DNA of 64,000 nucleotides, from contig NZ_CP125295.1 of NCBI RefSeq assembly GCF_030412785.1, positions 310,001 through 374,000 of the forward strand. The letters run 5' to 3'. This stretch comes from Paraburkholderia sabiae (GTDB lineage: Bacteria; Pseudomonadota; Gammaproteobacteria; Burkholderiales; Burkholderiaceae). Within the stretch, counting starts at the first letter, position 1, and the number at the start of each line of letters is the position of its first letter. The notes below the pieces were generated by a model. The model was not told the DNA's origin and ran no database searches. It was given only the letters and a program-made list of their open reading frames with translations. This document shows positions 38,497 to 47,356 of the stretch, one piece after another. The position numbers were made by a program, and so were the translations under genes.

Positions 38497-38518
38497 ATAC
38501 CAGTGCGTTGACTGGTAT
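38497..38518. promoter_or_regulatory. Promoter-proximal GntR operator
   Basis: ATACCAGT-GCGTTG-ACTGGTAT, perfect 8-bp arms. It covers the -35 hexamer of the nag promoter, so binding would block RNA polymerase. The regulator encoded just downstream is the likely ligand-responsive repressor (inference). Confidence 0.75.
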
Positions 38519-38535
38519 TATGGTGGTTATATAAT
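38508..38535 (+). promoter_or_regulatory. Sigma-70 promoter of the nag operon
   Basis: TTGACT (38508-38513), 16 bp, TATAAT (38530-38535), about 60 bp before the GntR gene start. Confidence 0.75.
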
Positions 38536-38593
38536 GGGCTCCGATTTCGTAGGTTAAAGCAGTCCAGAATCCTCACGATCCCGACCGAGCCAT

Positions 38594-39328
38594 ATGGAAA
38601 CCCGTTGGTCCGCACTGACACCCGACGCGCACAACGTCACCCCGATGTACCTGCAACTCGCCCGCAATCTGGCGACGGCGATCCATTGCGGCGTGTGGTC
38701 GGCTGGCGAGGCGCTGCCGTCGGAGCGCACGTTGTCTGACGCCATCGGCGTGTCGCGGATCACCGCGCGCAAGGCGATTGCGCTGCTGGTCGAACAGGGT
38801 TTGATCCGGCGCGCGCGCGGCGCGGGCAGTTTCATCACGCCGCGCGTCGAAGATCCGCTGTCGCGTCTCACCGGCTTCACGAAGAAGATGGAGCAGCGCG
38901 GCTTTCGTCCCGATTCGGTGTGGCTGGAGCGCGGCCTGCGCACGGCGAGCCGCGACGAGATCGTGCATCTCGGCCTGTCGCCGGGAGCGTCGGTGGCGAG
39001 CTTGCGCCGTCTGCGTCGCGCCGACGGCATCGTGATGGCCGTCGAGCATTCGTCGCTGCCCGTGTCGATCGTGCCCGATCCGCAGGCGATTGGCGGCTCG
39101 CTTTACAGCTACCTCGAACAGCGCGGCGCACCCGTCGTGCGCGCGCTGCAGCACTTTCGCGCCGTCAACGCGTCGAGCGAGATCGCCGCGCTGATGGACA
39201 TCGAACAGGGCTGCGCGCTGCTGCTGATCACGCGCGTCGGCTATAGCGCCGACCAGCGCGCCATCGAACTCACGGACACGTACTGCCGGGACGATTACTA
39301 CGACTTCGTCGCTGAACTGCGGCTTTGA
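38594..39328 (+). CDS. GntR-family (HutC/NagR type) regulator of the nag operon
   Basis: 244 residues. An N-terminal winged helix (PMYLQLARNLATAI, LPSERTLSDAIGVSRITARKAI) and a C-terminal UTRA ligand domain (LTGFTKKMEQRGFRPDSVWL ... YSADQRAIELTDTYCRDDYYDFV). Relatives respond to N-acetylglucosamine-6-phosphate or glucosamine-6-phosphate. Its place at the head of nagA and nagE genes supports a NagR-like repressor. The ATG at 38594 has weak GACCGAG upstream. Confidence 0.9.
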   Translation: METRWSALTPDAHNVTPMYLQLARNLATAIHCGVWSAGEALPSERTLSDAIGVSRITARKAIALLVEQGLIRRARGAGSFITPRVEDPLSRLTGFTKKMEQRGFRPDSVWLERGLRTASRDEIVHLGLSPGASVASLRRLRRADGIVMAVEHSSLPVSIVPDPQAIGGSLYSYLEQRGAPVVRALQHFRAVNASSEIAALMDIEQGCALLLITRVGYSADQRAIELTDTYCRDDYYDFVAELRL

Positions 39329-39408
39329 GCCTGCTCACAACGAATACAGGTTGAACGCGGGCCACGCAAATCAGTCACGCACTGCATAACGCAACATCAG
39401 AGAGACTC

Positions 39409-40512
39409 ATGCTGACCGGAAACATACTCACTCCCGAAGGCTGGATCCACGGCACGATCGAATTCGAAAACGGCCGCGTCTCGGCGATCAAGGGCGACGC
39501 CGTCGATCCGTCGACGAACGATGCGCCCTACATCCTGCCAGGCTTCATCGATCTGCACGTGCACGGCGGCGGTGGTGCCGACGTGATGGAAGCGGGCAAC
39601 GCGATCGAAGCGATCACGCGCACGCACGCGCGCTTCGGCACGACGAGCCTGCTCGCCACCACGATGACGGCACCGCGCGACGAACTGATGGCCGTCGTCG
39701 CGGGCCTCGGCGACGTCGCGAAGAACCGCGTGCCGGGCGGCGCGCGTGTGCTCGGCGTACACCTCGAAGGCCCGTACATCAATCCCGGCAAGCTCGGCGC
39801 GCAGCCTGACGCGGCTGTGTCGGCGGTGCTCGACGAAGTGCTGAAGTATCTGTCGATTGCGCCGATCCGCGTCGTCACGATCGCGCCGGAAATCTCCGGC
39901 CACATGGACATCATTTCCGAGATCAACGCGCGCGGCGTGCGCGTGCAGCTCGGCCACTCGCTCGGCACGTACGACGACGCCGTCGCCGCGATGAAACACG
40001 GCGCGCGCAGCTTCACGCACCTGTTCAACGCGATGTCGCCGCTGCATCACCGCAATCCGGGGATGGTCGGCGCGGCGCTCGCGCACGCCGAATACGCGGA
40101 AATCATTCCCGACCTGCTGCACGTGCATCCGGGCGCGATCCGCGCCGCGATGCGCGCGATCCCGCGTCTCTACGTGGTGACGGACAGCACGTCGGCGACG
40201 GGCATGCCGGACGGCGAATACCGCCTCGGCAGCCAGCACGTGACGAAGTGCCTCGGCGGCGTGCGCCTTGCCGACGGCACGCTTGCAGGCAGCACGCTGA
40301 CGATGGATCAGGCGCTGCGCAATCTCGTATCGCTCGGCCTGCCGGTGGCCGATGTTTCAAACCGTATGTCCCGCTATGCCGCCGACTACCTCGGCATCGA
40401 AGACCGTGGCCGCCTTGCACGCGGCGCGTGGGCCGATGTCGTCGTGTTCGACCGTGAACTGGCGCTGACGGCGACTTACGTCGAAGGAGAATCGATTGTC
40501 GAATATGCTTAA
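39409..40512 (+). CDS. nagA: N-acetylglucosamine-6-phosphate deacetylase
   Basis: 367 residues of the amidohydrolase superfamily. Metal-site motif IDLHVHGGGGADVME, HLFNAMSPLHHRNPG and the catalytic-aspartate region VVTDSTSATGMPDG match NagA. It converts GlcNAc-6-P into glucosamine-6-P and acetate in the cytosol. CATCAGAGAGACTC precedes the ATG. The next gene starts inside its last codons. Confidence 0.94.
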   Translation: MLTGNILTPEGWIHGTIEFENGRVSAIKGDAVDPSTNDAPYILPGFIDLHVHGGGGADVMEAGNAIEAITRTHARFGTTSLLATTMTAPRDELMAVVAGLGDVAKNRVPGGARVLGVHLEGPYINPGKLGAQPDAAVSAVLDEVLKYLSIAPIRVVTIAPEISGHMDIISEINARGVRVQLGHSLGTYDDAVAAMKHGARSFTHLFNAMSPLHHRNPGMVGAALAHAEYAEIIPDLLHVHPGAIRAAMRAIPRLYVVTDSTSATGMPDGEYRLGSQHVTKCLGGVRLADGTLAGSTLTMDQALRNLVSLGLPVADVSNRMSRYAADYLGIEDRGRLARGAWADVVVFDRELALTATYVEGESIVEYA

Positions 40513-41512
40513 AGAGGCGCTGGCGTCCGCCGATGTGGTCGCCGCGCAACTCAACGATACGTCGCGCGTCGAAGCGCTCGCGGCCCGGCTCGCACAAGAG
40601 CCGCGTCATGTCGCGCTCACAGTCGCGCGCGGCAGCTCGGATCACGCGGCGAGTTATTTCGCATCGCTGACGATGAGCCGCGTCGGCCTGCCCGTCGCGT
40701 CGCTGCCGATGTCCGTCGCCACGCTGCAGCAGGCGCCGCTCAAAGTGCAGAACCAGCTTGCGCTCGGTTTCTCGCAATCGGGCAAGAGCCCGGATCTGGT
40801 CGGCACGATGCAGGCGCTGCGCGAAGCGGGCGCGCTGACCGTGGCCGCCGTCAACGTGCCCGGCTCGCCGCTCGAAAACGCATGCGAGTTTTACTTGCCG
40901 CTCGTCGCCGGTCCTGAGCTGAGCGTCGCGGCGACGAAGAGCTATATCGCGATGCTGTCGGTGTCCGCGCAACTCGTCGCGCACTGGCAACAGGACGACG
41001 CGCTGCTCGGTGCACTCAAGTCGCTGCCCGATGCGCTCGCGCGCGCAGGTACGCTCGACTGGTCGAAGGCTGTGGACGAATTGCGCGACGTCGAACGCAT
41101 GATCGTGATCGGCCGTGGTCTCGGTCTCGCGATCGCACAGGAAGCCGCGCTGAAGCTGAAGGAAACGTCGGGCATTCAGGCCGAAGCGTTTTCGAGCGCC
41201 GAAGTGCGTCATGGTCCGATGGAACTGATCGATCGCGACTATCCGCTGCTCGTGTTCACACCGCGCGGCCCCGAACAGGCCGGTCTGCTGCAACTCGCGC
41301 GCGATATGCAGGCGCGCGGCGCACGCGTGCTGCTCGCCGCACCGGACGACGTGCCCGAAGCCACCTTGCCGCTGGCATCGACGGCGCATGCTGCGCTCGA
41401 TCCGATTGCCGCAATCCTTTCTTTCTACGTGATGGCAGCCGGCCTCGCCGCCGCTCGCGGACGCAATCCTGATGCGCCGCGCCATCTGATGAAAGTCACC
41501 GAAACTCACTGA
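40496..41512 (+). CDS. SIS-domain glucosamine-6-phosphate deaminase (NagB-II type)
   Basis: 338 residues with two SIS domains (VARGSSDHAASYFASL and MIVIGRGLGLAIAQEAALKL). It lacks the GlmS glutaminase domain. In nag operons without nagB this family acts as an alternative GlcN-6-P deaminase. TTG 40496 is placed 5 bp after AAGGAGA, while ATG 40505 is 14 bp away, so I prefer TTG; the gene overlaps nagA by 17 bp and is probably translationally coupled. Confidence 0.88.
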   Translation: MSNMLKEALASADVVAAQLNDTSRVEALAARLAQEPRHVALTVARGSSDHAASYFASLTMSRVGLPVASLPMSVATLQQAPLKVQNQLALGFSQSGKSPDLVGTMQALREAGALTVAAVNVPGSPLENACEFYLPLVAGPELSVAATKSYIAMLSVSAQLVAHWQQDDALLGALKSLPDALARAGTLDWSKAVDELRDVERMIVIGRGLGLAIAQEAALKLKETSGIQAEAFSSAEVRHGPMELIDRDYPLLVFTPRGPEQAGLLQLARDMQARGARVLLAAPDDVPEATLPLASTAHAALDPIAAILSFYVMAAGLAAARGRNPDAPRHLMKVTETH

Positions 41513-41549
41513 TCGAGATATTCAGATGCGACGTGTCGAGGAGTCCCGT

Positions 41550-44114
41550 TTGAAGAGCCATTCCGAAGGCCATATTGTTTTGCTCGCGCCGATGACGGGT
41601 CCCGTCGTCCCGCTCGCGAACGTGCCCGACCCGGTGTTTTCGGGCGGCATGTTCGGCGACGGCATCGGCATCGATCCGCTGGAAGGCAAGCTCGTTGCGC
41701 CGTGCGACGGCGTCGTGATGCATCTGGCGCGCACCGGCCACGCCGTCACGATCACGACGGAAGAAGGCGCCGAAATCCTGCTGCATATCGGTATCGACAC
41801 GGTCGAGCTGAACGGCCGAGGCTTCGCGCCGATGATCGAGCAGGGCGCAACCGTGCGGTCGGGCGATGTGCTGATCGAGTTCGATCAGGACGTGGTCGCG
41901 CGCAACGCACCGAGCCTGGTTTCCGTGATCGCGATTGCGAACTCCGATGCATTCGAGATCGTCGAGCGCGCCGACCACGGCGTGCTCAAGGCAGGCCAGT
42001 CGCCGCTCCTGACGCTGCGCGTGAAAGATGGCGCGGCAGTGGCGGCGTCGCGCGAAGCGTCGAGCGTCAGCGAGGAAGCGCGCCAGACCATCGTGCTCGA
42101 CCATGCGGGCGGGCTGCATGCGCGTCCCGCGGCGCGTGCGCGTGAAGCCGCGCGCGGTCTGGATGCGCGTGTCGAAGTGCGTTTCGACGGCAAGAAGGCG
42201 GCGATCGAAAGCGTCGTCGGTTTGCTGGGACTGGGCGCGGGACAGGGCGCAACGGTCGAGATCGTCGGTATCGGCGCGCAGGCGCAAGCGGCCGTCGATG
42301 CCGTGGTGCGCGAACTGACGCGCGAAGCGCACGGCGAAGCGGAAGAGAAGCCCGCGCGCCAGATGTCGCCCGCGCCCGTCACGGCTGTGCGTCCGCAAGG
42401 CGCCGAGAGCCTCGCGCCGAACACGCTCGCGGGTGTGTGCGCGGCGCCCGGCATCGCTGTCGGCAAGCTCGTGCGCTGGGACGACGCGGACATCGATCCG
42501 CCCGAGACGACGGGCAACACGCCCGCTGCCGAAAGCCGTCAGCTCGACAAGGCGCTCGCTGCCGTCGACGCCGAACTGAACACGACCGTGCGCGACGCAT
42601 CGCAGCGCGGCGCGCATGGCGAAGCGGGCATTTTCGCCGTGCATCGCGTGCTGCTCGAAGACCCGACGCTGATCGACGCCGCTCGCGATCTCATCAGCCT
42701 CGGCAAGAGCGCGGGCTTCGCGTGGCGCGAAACGATCCGCACGCAGATCGGCGTGCTGTCGAAAGTCGATGACGCGCTGCTCGCCGAACGTGCCGCCGAC
42801 TTGCGCGACATCGAAAAGCGCGTGCTGCGCGCGCTCGGTTATTCGAACGCGGCGGCTCGCTCGCTGCCCGATGAAGCCGTGCTGAGCGCCGACGAGTTCA
42901 CGCCGTCCGATTTGTCGTCGCTGGATCGCAAGCGCGTCACCGCGCTCGTGATGGCGCGCGGCGGCGCAACCTCGCACGCGGCGATCATCGCGCGGCAGGC
43001 GGGCATTCCGGCACTGGTCGCGATGGGCGATGCGTTGCACACGATCGCGGACGGCACGCAGGTCGTCGTCGATGCGACGGCGGGCCGTCTCGAATATGCG
43101 CCGAGCGCGCTCGACGTCGAACGTGCGCGCAACGAGCGTGAGCGTCTGGCGGGCGAGCGTGAAGCGAACCGCCGCACGTCGAAGCAAGCCGCCGCGACCC
43201 GCGACGGCCGCGCAATCGAAGTCGCCGCCAACATCGCGACGCTCGACGACGCAACGACTGCAGTGGACAACGGCGCGGACGCCGTCGGCCTGCTGCGCAC
43301 CGAGCTGCTGTTCATCCACCGTCAGGCGGCGCCGACCGTCGACGAGCATCGCGAGAGCTATCAGTCGATCGTCGAGGCGCTGCAAGGACGCACGGCGATC
43401 ATCCGTACGCTCGATGTCGGCGCGGACAAGGAAGTCGATTATCTGACGCTGCCGCCCGAACCGAATCCGGCGCTGGGTCTGCGCGGCATCCGTCTCGCGC
43501 AGGTGCGCCCGGATCTGCTCGAAGACCAGTTGCGCGGCCTGCTCGCGGTGCAGCCGGTCGGCAAGGTGCGCATCCTGTTGCCGATGGTGACGGACGCGGG
43601 CGAACTCGTGCGTCTGCGCAAGCGGATCGACGAACTCGCCGTCGAGCTTGGGCGCACGGAAAAGATCGAAGTCGGCGTGATGATCGAAGTGCCGTCGGCG
43701 GCGCTGCTCGCCGATCAACTCTCGAAGCACGCGGATTTCCTGTCGATCGGCACCAACGATCTCACGCAATACACGCTCGCGATGGACCGCTGCCAGCCCG
43801 ATCTCGCGGCACAGGCTGACGGCATGCATCCGGCCGTGCTGCGTCTGGTGTCGGCGGCTGTGCAGGGTGCCGAAAAGCACGGCAAGTGGGTCGGCGTGTG
43901 CGGCGCGCTCGCCGGCGATCCGCTCGCGGTGCCGCTGCTCGTTGGCCTCGGAGTGACCGAGCTATCGGTCGACCCTGTATCCGTGCCGGGCATCAAGGCG
44001 CGCGTTCGCAATCTCGATTATCAGCTGTGCCGTCAGCGCGCCCAGGACGCTCTGGCGCTCGAATCGGCACAAGCGGTAAGAGCCCTGAGCCGCGAAATCT
44101 GGCCGCAAGACTGA
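41550..44114 (+). CDS. Three-domain PTS protein (EIIA-Glc / HPr / EI)
   Basis: About 854 residues. EIIA-Glc-like domain (about 1-160) with active His in AEILLHIGIDTVEL; HPr domain (about 180-265) with GLHARPAARAREAA; EI domain (about 300-850) with GGATSHAAIIAR, GLLRTELLFIHR, LSIGTNDLTQYTLA and the catalytic Cys in GVCGALAGDP. It carries PEP phosphate through to the EIIB of NagE. A TTG at 41550 lies six bases after GAGGAG; the ATG at 41526 is the alternative start. It is the second enzyme I in this window. Confidence 0.9.
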   Translation: MKSHSEGHIVLLAPMTGPVVPLANVPDPVFSGGMFGDGIGIDPLEGKLVAPCDGVVMHLARTGHAVTITTEEGAEILLHIGIDTVELNGRGFAPMIEQGATVRSGDVLIEFDQDVVARNAPSLVSVIAIANSDAFEIVERADHGVLKAGQSPLLTLRVKDGAAVAASREASSVSEEARQTIVLDHAGGLHARPAARAREAARGLDARVEVRFDGKKAAIESVVGLLGLGAGQGATVEIVGIGAQAQAAVDAVVRELTREAHGEAEEKPARQMSPAPVTAVRPQGAESLAPNTLAGVCAAPGIAVGKLVRWDDADIDPPETTGNTPAAESRQLDKALAAVDAELNTTVRDASQRGAHGEAGIFAVHRVLLEDPTLIDAARDLISLGKSAGFAWRETIRTQIGVLSKVDDALLAERAADLRDIEKRVLRALGYSNAAARSLPDEAVLSADEFTPSDLSSLDRKRVTALVMARGGATSHAAIIARQAGIPALVAMGDALHTIADGTQVVVDATAGRLEYAPSALDVERARNERERLAGEREANRRTSKQAAATRDGRAIEVAANIATLDDATTAVDNGADAVGLLRTELLFIHRQAAPTVDEHRESYQSIVEALQGRTAIIRTLDVGADKEVDYLTLPPEPNPALGLRGIRLAQVRPDLLEDQLRGLLAVQPVGKVRILLPMVTDAGELVRLRKRIDELAVELGRTEKIEVGVMIEVPSAALLADQLSKHADFLSIGTNDLTQYTLAMDRCQPDLAAQADGMHPAVLRLVSAAVQGAEKHGKWVGVCGALAGDPLAVPLLVGLGVTELSVDPVSVPGIKARVRNLDYQLCRQRAQDALALESAQAVRALSREIWPQD

Positions 44115-44137
44115 TTGCGCTTGCGTCGCAATCAGTC
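44109..44137. repeat. Intercistronic hairpin between PTS gene and nagE
   Basis: GACTGATTGCG, seven-base loop, CGCAATCAGTC. The upstream stop codon lies in the left arm. No T-run follows, so it may set relative expression or mRNA stability. Confidence 0.55.
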
Positions 44138-44222
44138 TGAAAACCGGATTCGTCAGCTCGACATTTCAACCAGCAAGTAAAGCAATTACGCAACTACACG
44201 AGACAAAGGAGTGGAGGTATCA

Positions 44223-45980
44223 ATGGATGGAAATCCGTTTCTGAAGATTCAGCGCCTTGGCCGCGCACTGATGCTGCCAATTGCGGTTCTGCCCGTCGCC
44301 GGTTTGCTGCTGCGCCTCGGTCAGCCCGATGTGTTCAACATCAAGATGATCGCCGACGCGGGCGGCGCGATCTTCGACAACCTGCCGCTTCTGTTCGCGA
44401 TCGGCGTCGCCGTCGGCTTCGCGAAGGACAATAACGGCGTGGCGGCGCTGGCGGGCGCGATCGGCTATCTGGTCGAAGTGGCCGTCATGAAGGACATCAA
44501 CGACAAGCTCAACATGGGCGTGTTGTCGGGGATCATCGCCGGTATCGTCGCGGGGATGCTGTACAACAAGTACAAGGACATCAAGCTGCCGGACTACCTC
44601 GCGTTCTTCGGAGGCAAGCGCTTCGTGCCGATTGTCACGGGGGTCGCGTGTCTGGTGCTCGGCATCGTGTTCGGCTACGTGTGGGCGCCGATTCAAGGCG
44701 CCATCGACTCCGCCGGCCACTGGCTGACGACGGCAGGCGCAATCGGCGCATTCGTGTTCGGTCTGCTGAACCGTCTGTTGCTGGTCACGGGTCTGCATCA
44801 CATCCTGAACTCGCTCGCGTGGTTCGTGTTCGGCAGCTTCACGCCGCCGGGCGGCGCAGCCGTGACGGGCGACCTGCATCGCTTCTTCGCAGGCGATCCG
44901 ACGGCGGGCACGTTCATGACGGGCTTCTTCCCGATCATGATGTTCGGTCTGCCCGCCGCGTGTCTCGCGATGTTCCACGAAGCGCCGAAGGAGAAGCGCG
45001 CGCTGGTCGGCGGCCTGCTGTTCTCGATGGCGCTGACGTCGTTCCTGACGGGCGTGACGGAGCCGATCGAATTCAGCTTCATGTTCCTCGCGCCGGTGCT
45101 GTACGCGATCCACGCGGTGCTGACGGGCCTGTCGCTCGCGATCTGCTCGGCGCTCGGCATCAAGCTCGGCTTCACGTTCTCGGCGGGCGCGATCGACTAC
45201 GTGCTGAACTACGGCCTGTCGACGAAGGGCTGGGAAGCGATTCCGATCGGTATCGCGTATGGCGTCGTGTACTACGGCCTGTTCCGCTTCTTCATCCGCA
45301 AGTTCAACATGGCGACGCCGGGCCGCGAGGCCGAGACGCCGGAAGCGGCTGTCGAGTCGTACACGTCGGGCGGTTATGTGGCGCCTGTCGAAGGCGCGAC
45401 GGCAGCGGCTGGCACGCGCGCGCAGCGTTACATCGCGGCGCTTGGCGGTGCGGCAAATCTGTCGGTGGTCGACGCTTGCACGACGCGTCTGCGTCTGTCG
45501 GTGGTCGATGCAGAGAAGGTGTCGGAGAACGAACTGAAGTCGATCGGCGCGCGCGGTGTGCTGAAGCGCGGCGGCGGCGCGGTGCAGGTCATCATCGGAC
45601 CGGAAGCGGACATCATCGCCGATGAAATCCGCTCGACGATTGCAAGTGGCGGCGCGGCTGCTGTGGCTCCTGCTCATGCTCCTGTGAAGGCAGCGGTTGC
45701 AACGCCGGTCGCTGCGACGGCTGCTGGCAACGGCCCGCTCGATCCGGATCCGCTGCGCTGGCTCGCCGTGTTCGGCGGCGCGACGAACGTCGTGTCGCTG
45801 GAAGCCGTGGCGGCGACGCGCCTGCGTATCGTCGTGCGCGATCCTTCGGCTATCGATCGCCAGCGTCTCGACACGCTGAGCGTCGCGTGGGTGGCGACGG
45901 ATACGTTCCACATCGTCGTCGGCGAGGCGGCGCAGCGTTACGCGCAGCAGCTGTCGACGCGTCTGACGGCAACGGCCTGA
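44223..45980 (+). CDS. nagE: PTS N-acetylglucosamine transporter EIICB with degenerate second EIIB
   Basis: 585 residues. EIIC channel (about 1-390, ten or so helices; GLHHILNSLAWFVFG and TGVTEPIEFSFMFLAP). An active EIIB (about 395-475) has the phosphorylated Cys419 in DACTTRLRLSV. After an Ala/Pro linker, residues 505-580 repeat the EIIB pattern (LRWLAVFGGATNVVSLEAVAATRLRIVV) with Ala530 at the cysteine position. It imports and phosphorylates GlcNAc. AAAGGAGTGGAGG precedes the ATG. Confidence 0.93.
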   Translation: MDGNPFLKIQRLGRALMLPIAVLPVAGLLLRLGQPDVFNIKMIADAGGAIFDNLPLLFAIGVAVGFAKDNNGVAALAGAIGYLVEVAVMKDINDKLNMGVLSGIIAGIVAGMLYNKYKDIKLPDYLAFFGGKRFVPIVTGVACLVLGIVFGYVWAPIQGAIDSAGHWLTTAGAIGAFVFGLLNRLLLVTGLHHILNSLAWFVFGSFTPPGGAAVTGDLHRFFAGDPTAGTFMTGFFPIMMFGLPAACLAMFHEAPKEKRALVGGLLFSMALTSFLTGVTEPIEFSFMFLAPVLYAIHAVLTGLSLAICSALGIKLGFTFSAGAIDYVLNYGLSTKGWEAIPIGIAYGVVYYGLFRFFIRKFNMATPGREAETPEAAVESYTSGGYVAPVEGATAAAGTRAQRYIAALGGAANLSVVDACTTRLRLSVVDAEKVSENELKSIGARGVLKRGGGAVQVIIGPEADIIADEIRSTIASGGAAAVAPAHAPVKAAVATPVAATAAGNGPLDPDPLRWLAVFGGATNVVSLEAVAATRLRIVVRDPSAIDRQRLDTLSVAWVATDTFHIVVGEAAQRYAQQLSTRLTATA

Positions 45981-46010
45981 GATTCAACGTTTAAGGCTTG
46001 CTGAGTTAGC

Positions 46011-46036
46011 AATCGGCGCCCCTCGGGGCGCCGATT
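46011..46036. terminator. Convergent hairpin between nagE and cydX
   Basis: AATCGGCGCCCC, TC, GGGGCGCCGATT: 12-bp perfect stem with a two-base centre; only GTCGTTT follows on the plus strand. Confidence 0.6.
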
Positions 46037-46048
46037 GTCGTTTACGGC

Positions 46049-46168
46049 TCAGCGTTCGTCGCGGTTCGCGTCCGCATCGACGGCGTTGGTCGCTTCGAGC
46101 CACATCACGTTGATGATGCCGAGCGCAAGCGCGAGTCCGATGCCGAGAATCCAGCTGAAGTACCACAT
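46049..46168 (-). CDS. cydX: CydX, small subunit of cytochrome bd oxidase
   Basis: 39 residues: MWYFSWILGIGLALALG start, one membrane helix and the tail ANRDER. CydX stabilises the heme groups of bd oxidase. GAGGAGCGAATC precedes the ATG. It follows cydB by 26 bp, the usual order. Confidence 0.92.
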   Translation of the reverse strand: MWYFSWILGIGLALALGIINVMWLEATNAVDADANRDER

Positions 46169-46194
46169 GATTCGCTCCTCGTTTGCGCGTGACG

Positions 46195-47331
46195 TCAGTA
46201 CATCGTGTGATGGTTCTGTTCGATCGCATCGGCGGTGACCTTGCCGCGCATCACGCGATACACCCAGCTCGTGTAGATCAGGATGAGCGGCAGAAAAATG
46301 ATCACGGCGATCAGCATGATCTGCAGCGTCATCTGGCTCGACGTCGAATCCCAGACGGTGAGGCTGCTGCGTCCGTCGAGCGACGACGGCATGATGAACG
46401 GAAACATCGAGAAGCCCGCCGTCAGGATCACGCCGATCACCATCAGCGAGGTCGACAGGAACGCGGTGCGCTCGAAGCGCGAGTTCGCCAGCACGAGTGC
46501 GAGCACGCCGCCCACCACGCCTGCGATGGGCGCGGCGATCATCCACGGATACATCGCGTAGTTCGTGAGCCACAGGCCGGGCGCGCCGATCACGTTCTTC
46601 AGCAGCGGATTGGCGACGGTATCGAGCGGCGCAGGCTCGCTGATCTGATAGCCGCCGATCAACGTCGACACCAGCACACCCGCGATCAGAAACAGCCCGA
46701 CCGCGATGAGCGACGCGACGCGCAGTGCAATCGACGCACGCCGCGCGACGATGCCGTCCGCTTTCATCTTCACGAACGCGGCACCGTGCGCGGCCAGCAT
46801 CGACGCGCTCACCACGCCGCACAGCAGCGCGAAGGGATTGAGCAGCGCGAAGAAGCTGCCGTGATAGGTGACGCGCAGATCCTGATCGAACGCAAACGGC
46901 ACGCCTTGCAGCAGGTTGCCGAACGCGACGCCGAACACCAGCGCCGGCACGAATCCGCCTATGAACAGCGCCCAGTCCCACGCGGTTCGCCAGCGCGGAT
47001 CGTCGCGCTTGCCGCGATAGTCGAAGCCGACGGGGCGGAAGAACAGCGAGAACAGCACCAGCAGCATCGCGAAGTAGAAGCCCGAGAACGACGCGGCATA
47101 GACGAGCGGCCACGCGGCGAACATCGCGCCGCCCGCCGTGATGAGCCAGACCTGATTGCCTTCCCAGGTTGCGCCGACCGTATTCACGACGATGCGCCGC
47201 TCGGCGTCCGTCTTGCCGATGAACGGGAGCAGGATCGCTGCGCCCATGTCGAAGCCGTCGGTGAGCGCGAAGCCGATCAGCAGCACACCGATGAGCACCC
47301 ACCAGATCAGTTTGAGCGTTGGGTAATCCAT
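46195..47331 (-). CDS. cydB: Cytochrome bd ubiquinol oxidase subunit II
   Basis: 378 residues with eight or nine helices. The start [20 protein letters not shown] and GFDMGAA are characteristic of CydB, as are [15 protein letters not shown] and PFIMPSS near the C-terminus. It pairs with CydA to form the quinol:oxygen oxidoreductase used at low oxygen. The ATG at 47331 lies 25 bp after cydA. Confidence 0.96.
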   Translation of the reverse strand: MDYPTLKLIWWVLIGVLLIGFALTDGFDMGAAILLPFIGKTDAERRIVVNTVGATWEGNQVWLITAGGAMFAAWPLVYAASFSGFYFAMLLVLFSLFFRPVGFDYRGKRDDPRWRTAWDWALFIGGFVPALVFGVAFGNLLQGVPFAFDQDLRVTYHGSFFALLNPFALLCGVVSASMLAAHGAAFVKMKADGIVARRASIALRVASLIAVGLFLIAGVLVSTLIGGYQISEPAPLDTVANPLLKNVIGAPGLWLTNYAMYPWMIAAPIAGVVGGVLALVLANSRFERTAFLSTSLMVIGVILTAGFSMFPFIMPSSLDGRSSLTVWDSTSSQMTLQIMLIAVIIFLPLILIYTSWVYRVMRGKVTADAIEQNHHTMY

Positions 47332-47356
47332 AGCGTTGTCCTTGTCCTCGTGTCTC

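Larger units (their letters stand above)
38218..38593. other. Divergent control region of MarR-GNAT gene and nag operon
   Basis: 376 bp without a gene, holding two palindromic operators and a promoter (separate entries). A further half-site TATACCAG occurs at about 38475-38482. TTGACA at 38355-38360 has no matching -10. Confidence 0.6.

Noticed and set aside
41496..43880. 794-codon minus-strand reading frame
   Set aside because: It lies antisense to the three-domain PTS gene, is Arg/His/Asp-rich without domains and reflects codon bias.
44220..45911. 563-codon minus-strand frame
   Set aside because: Antisense shadow of nagE.
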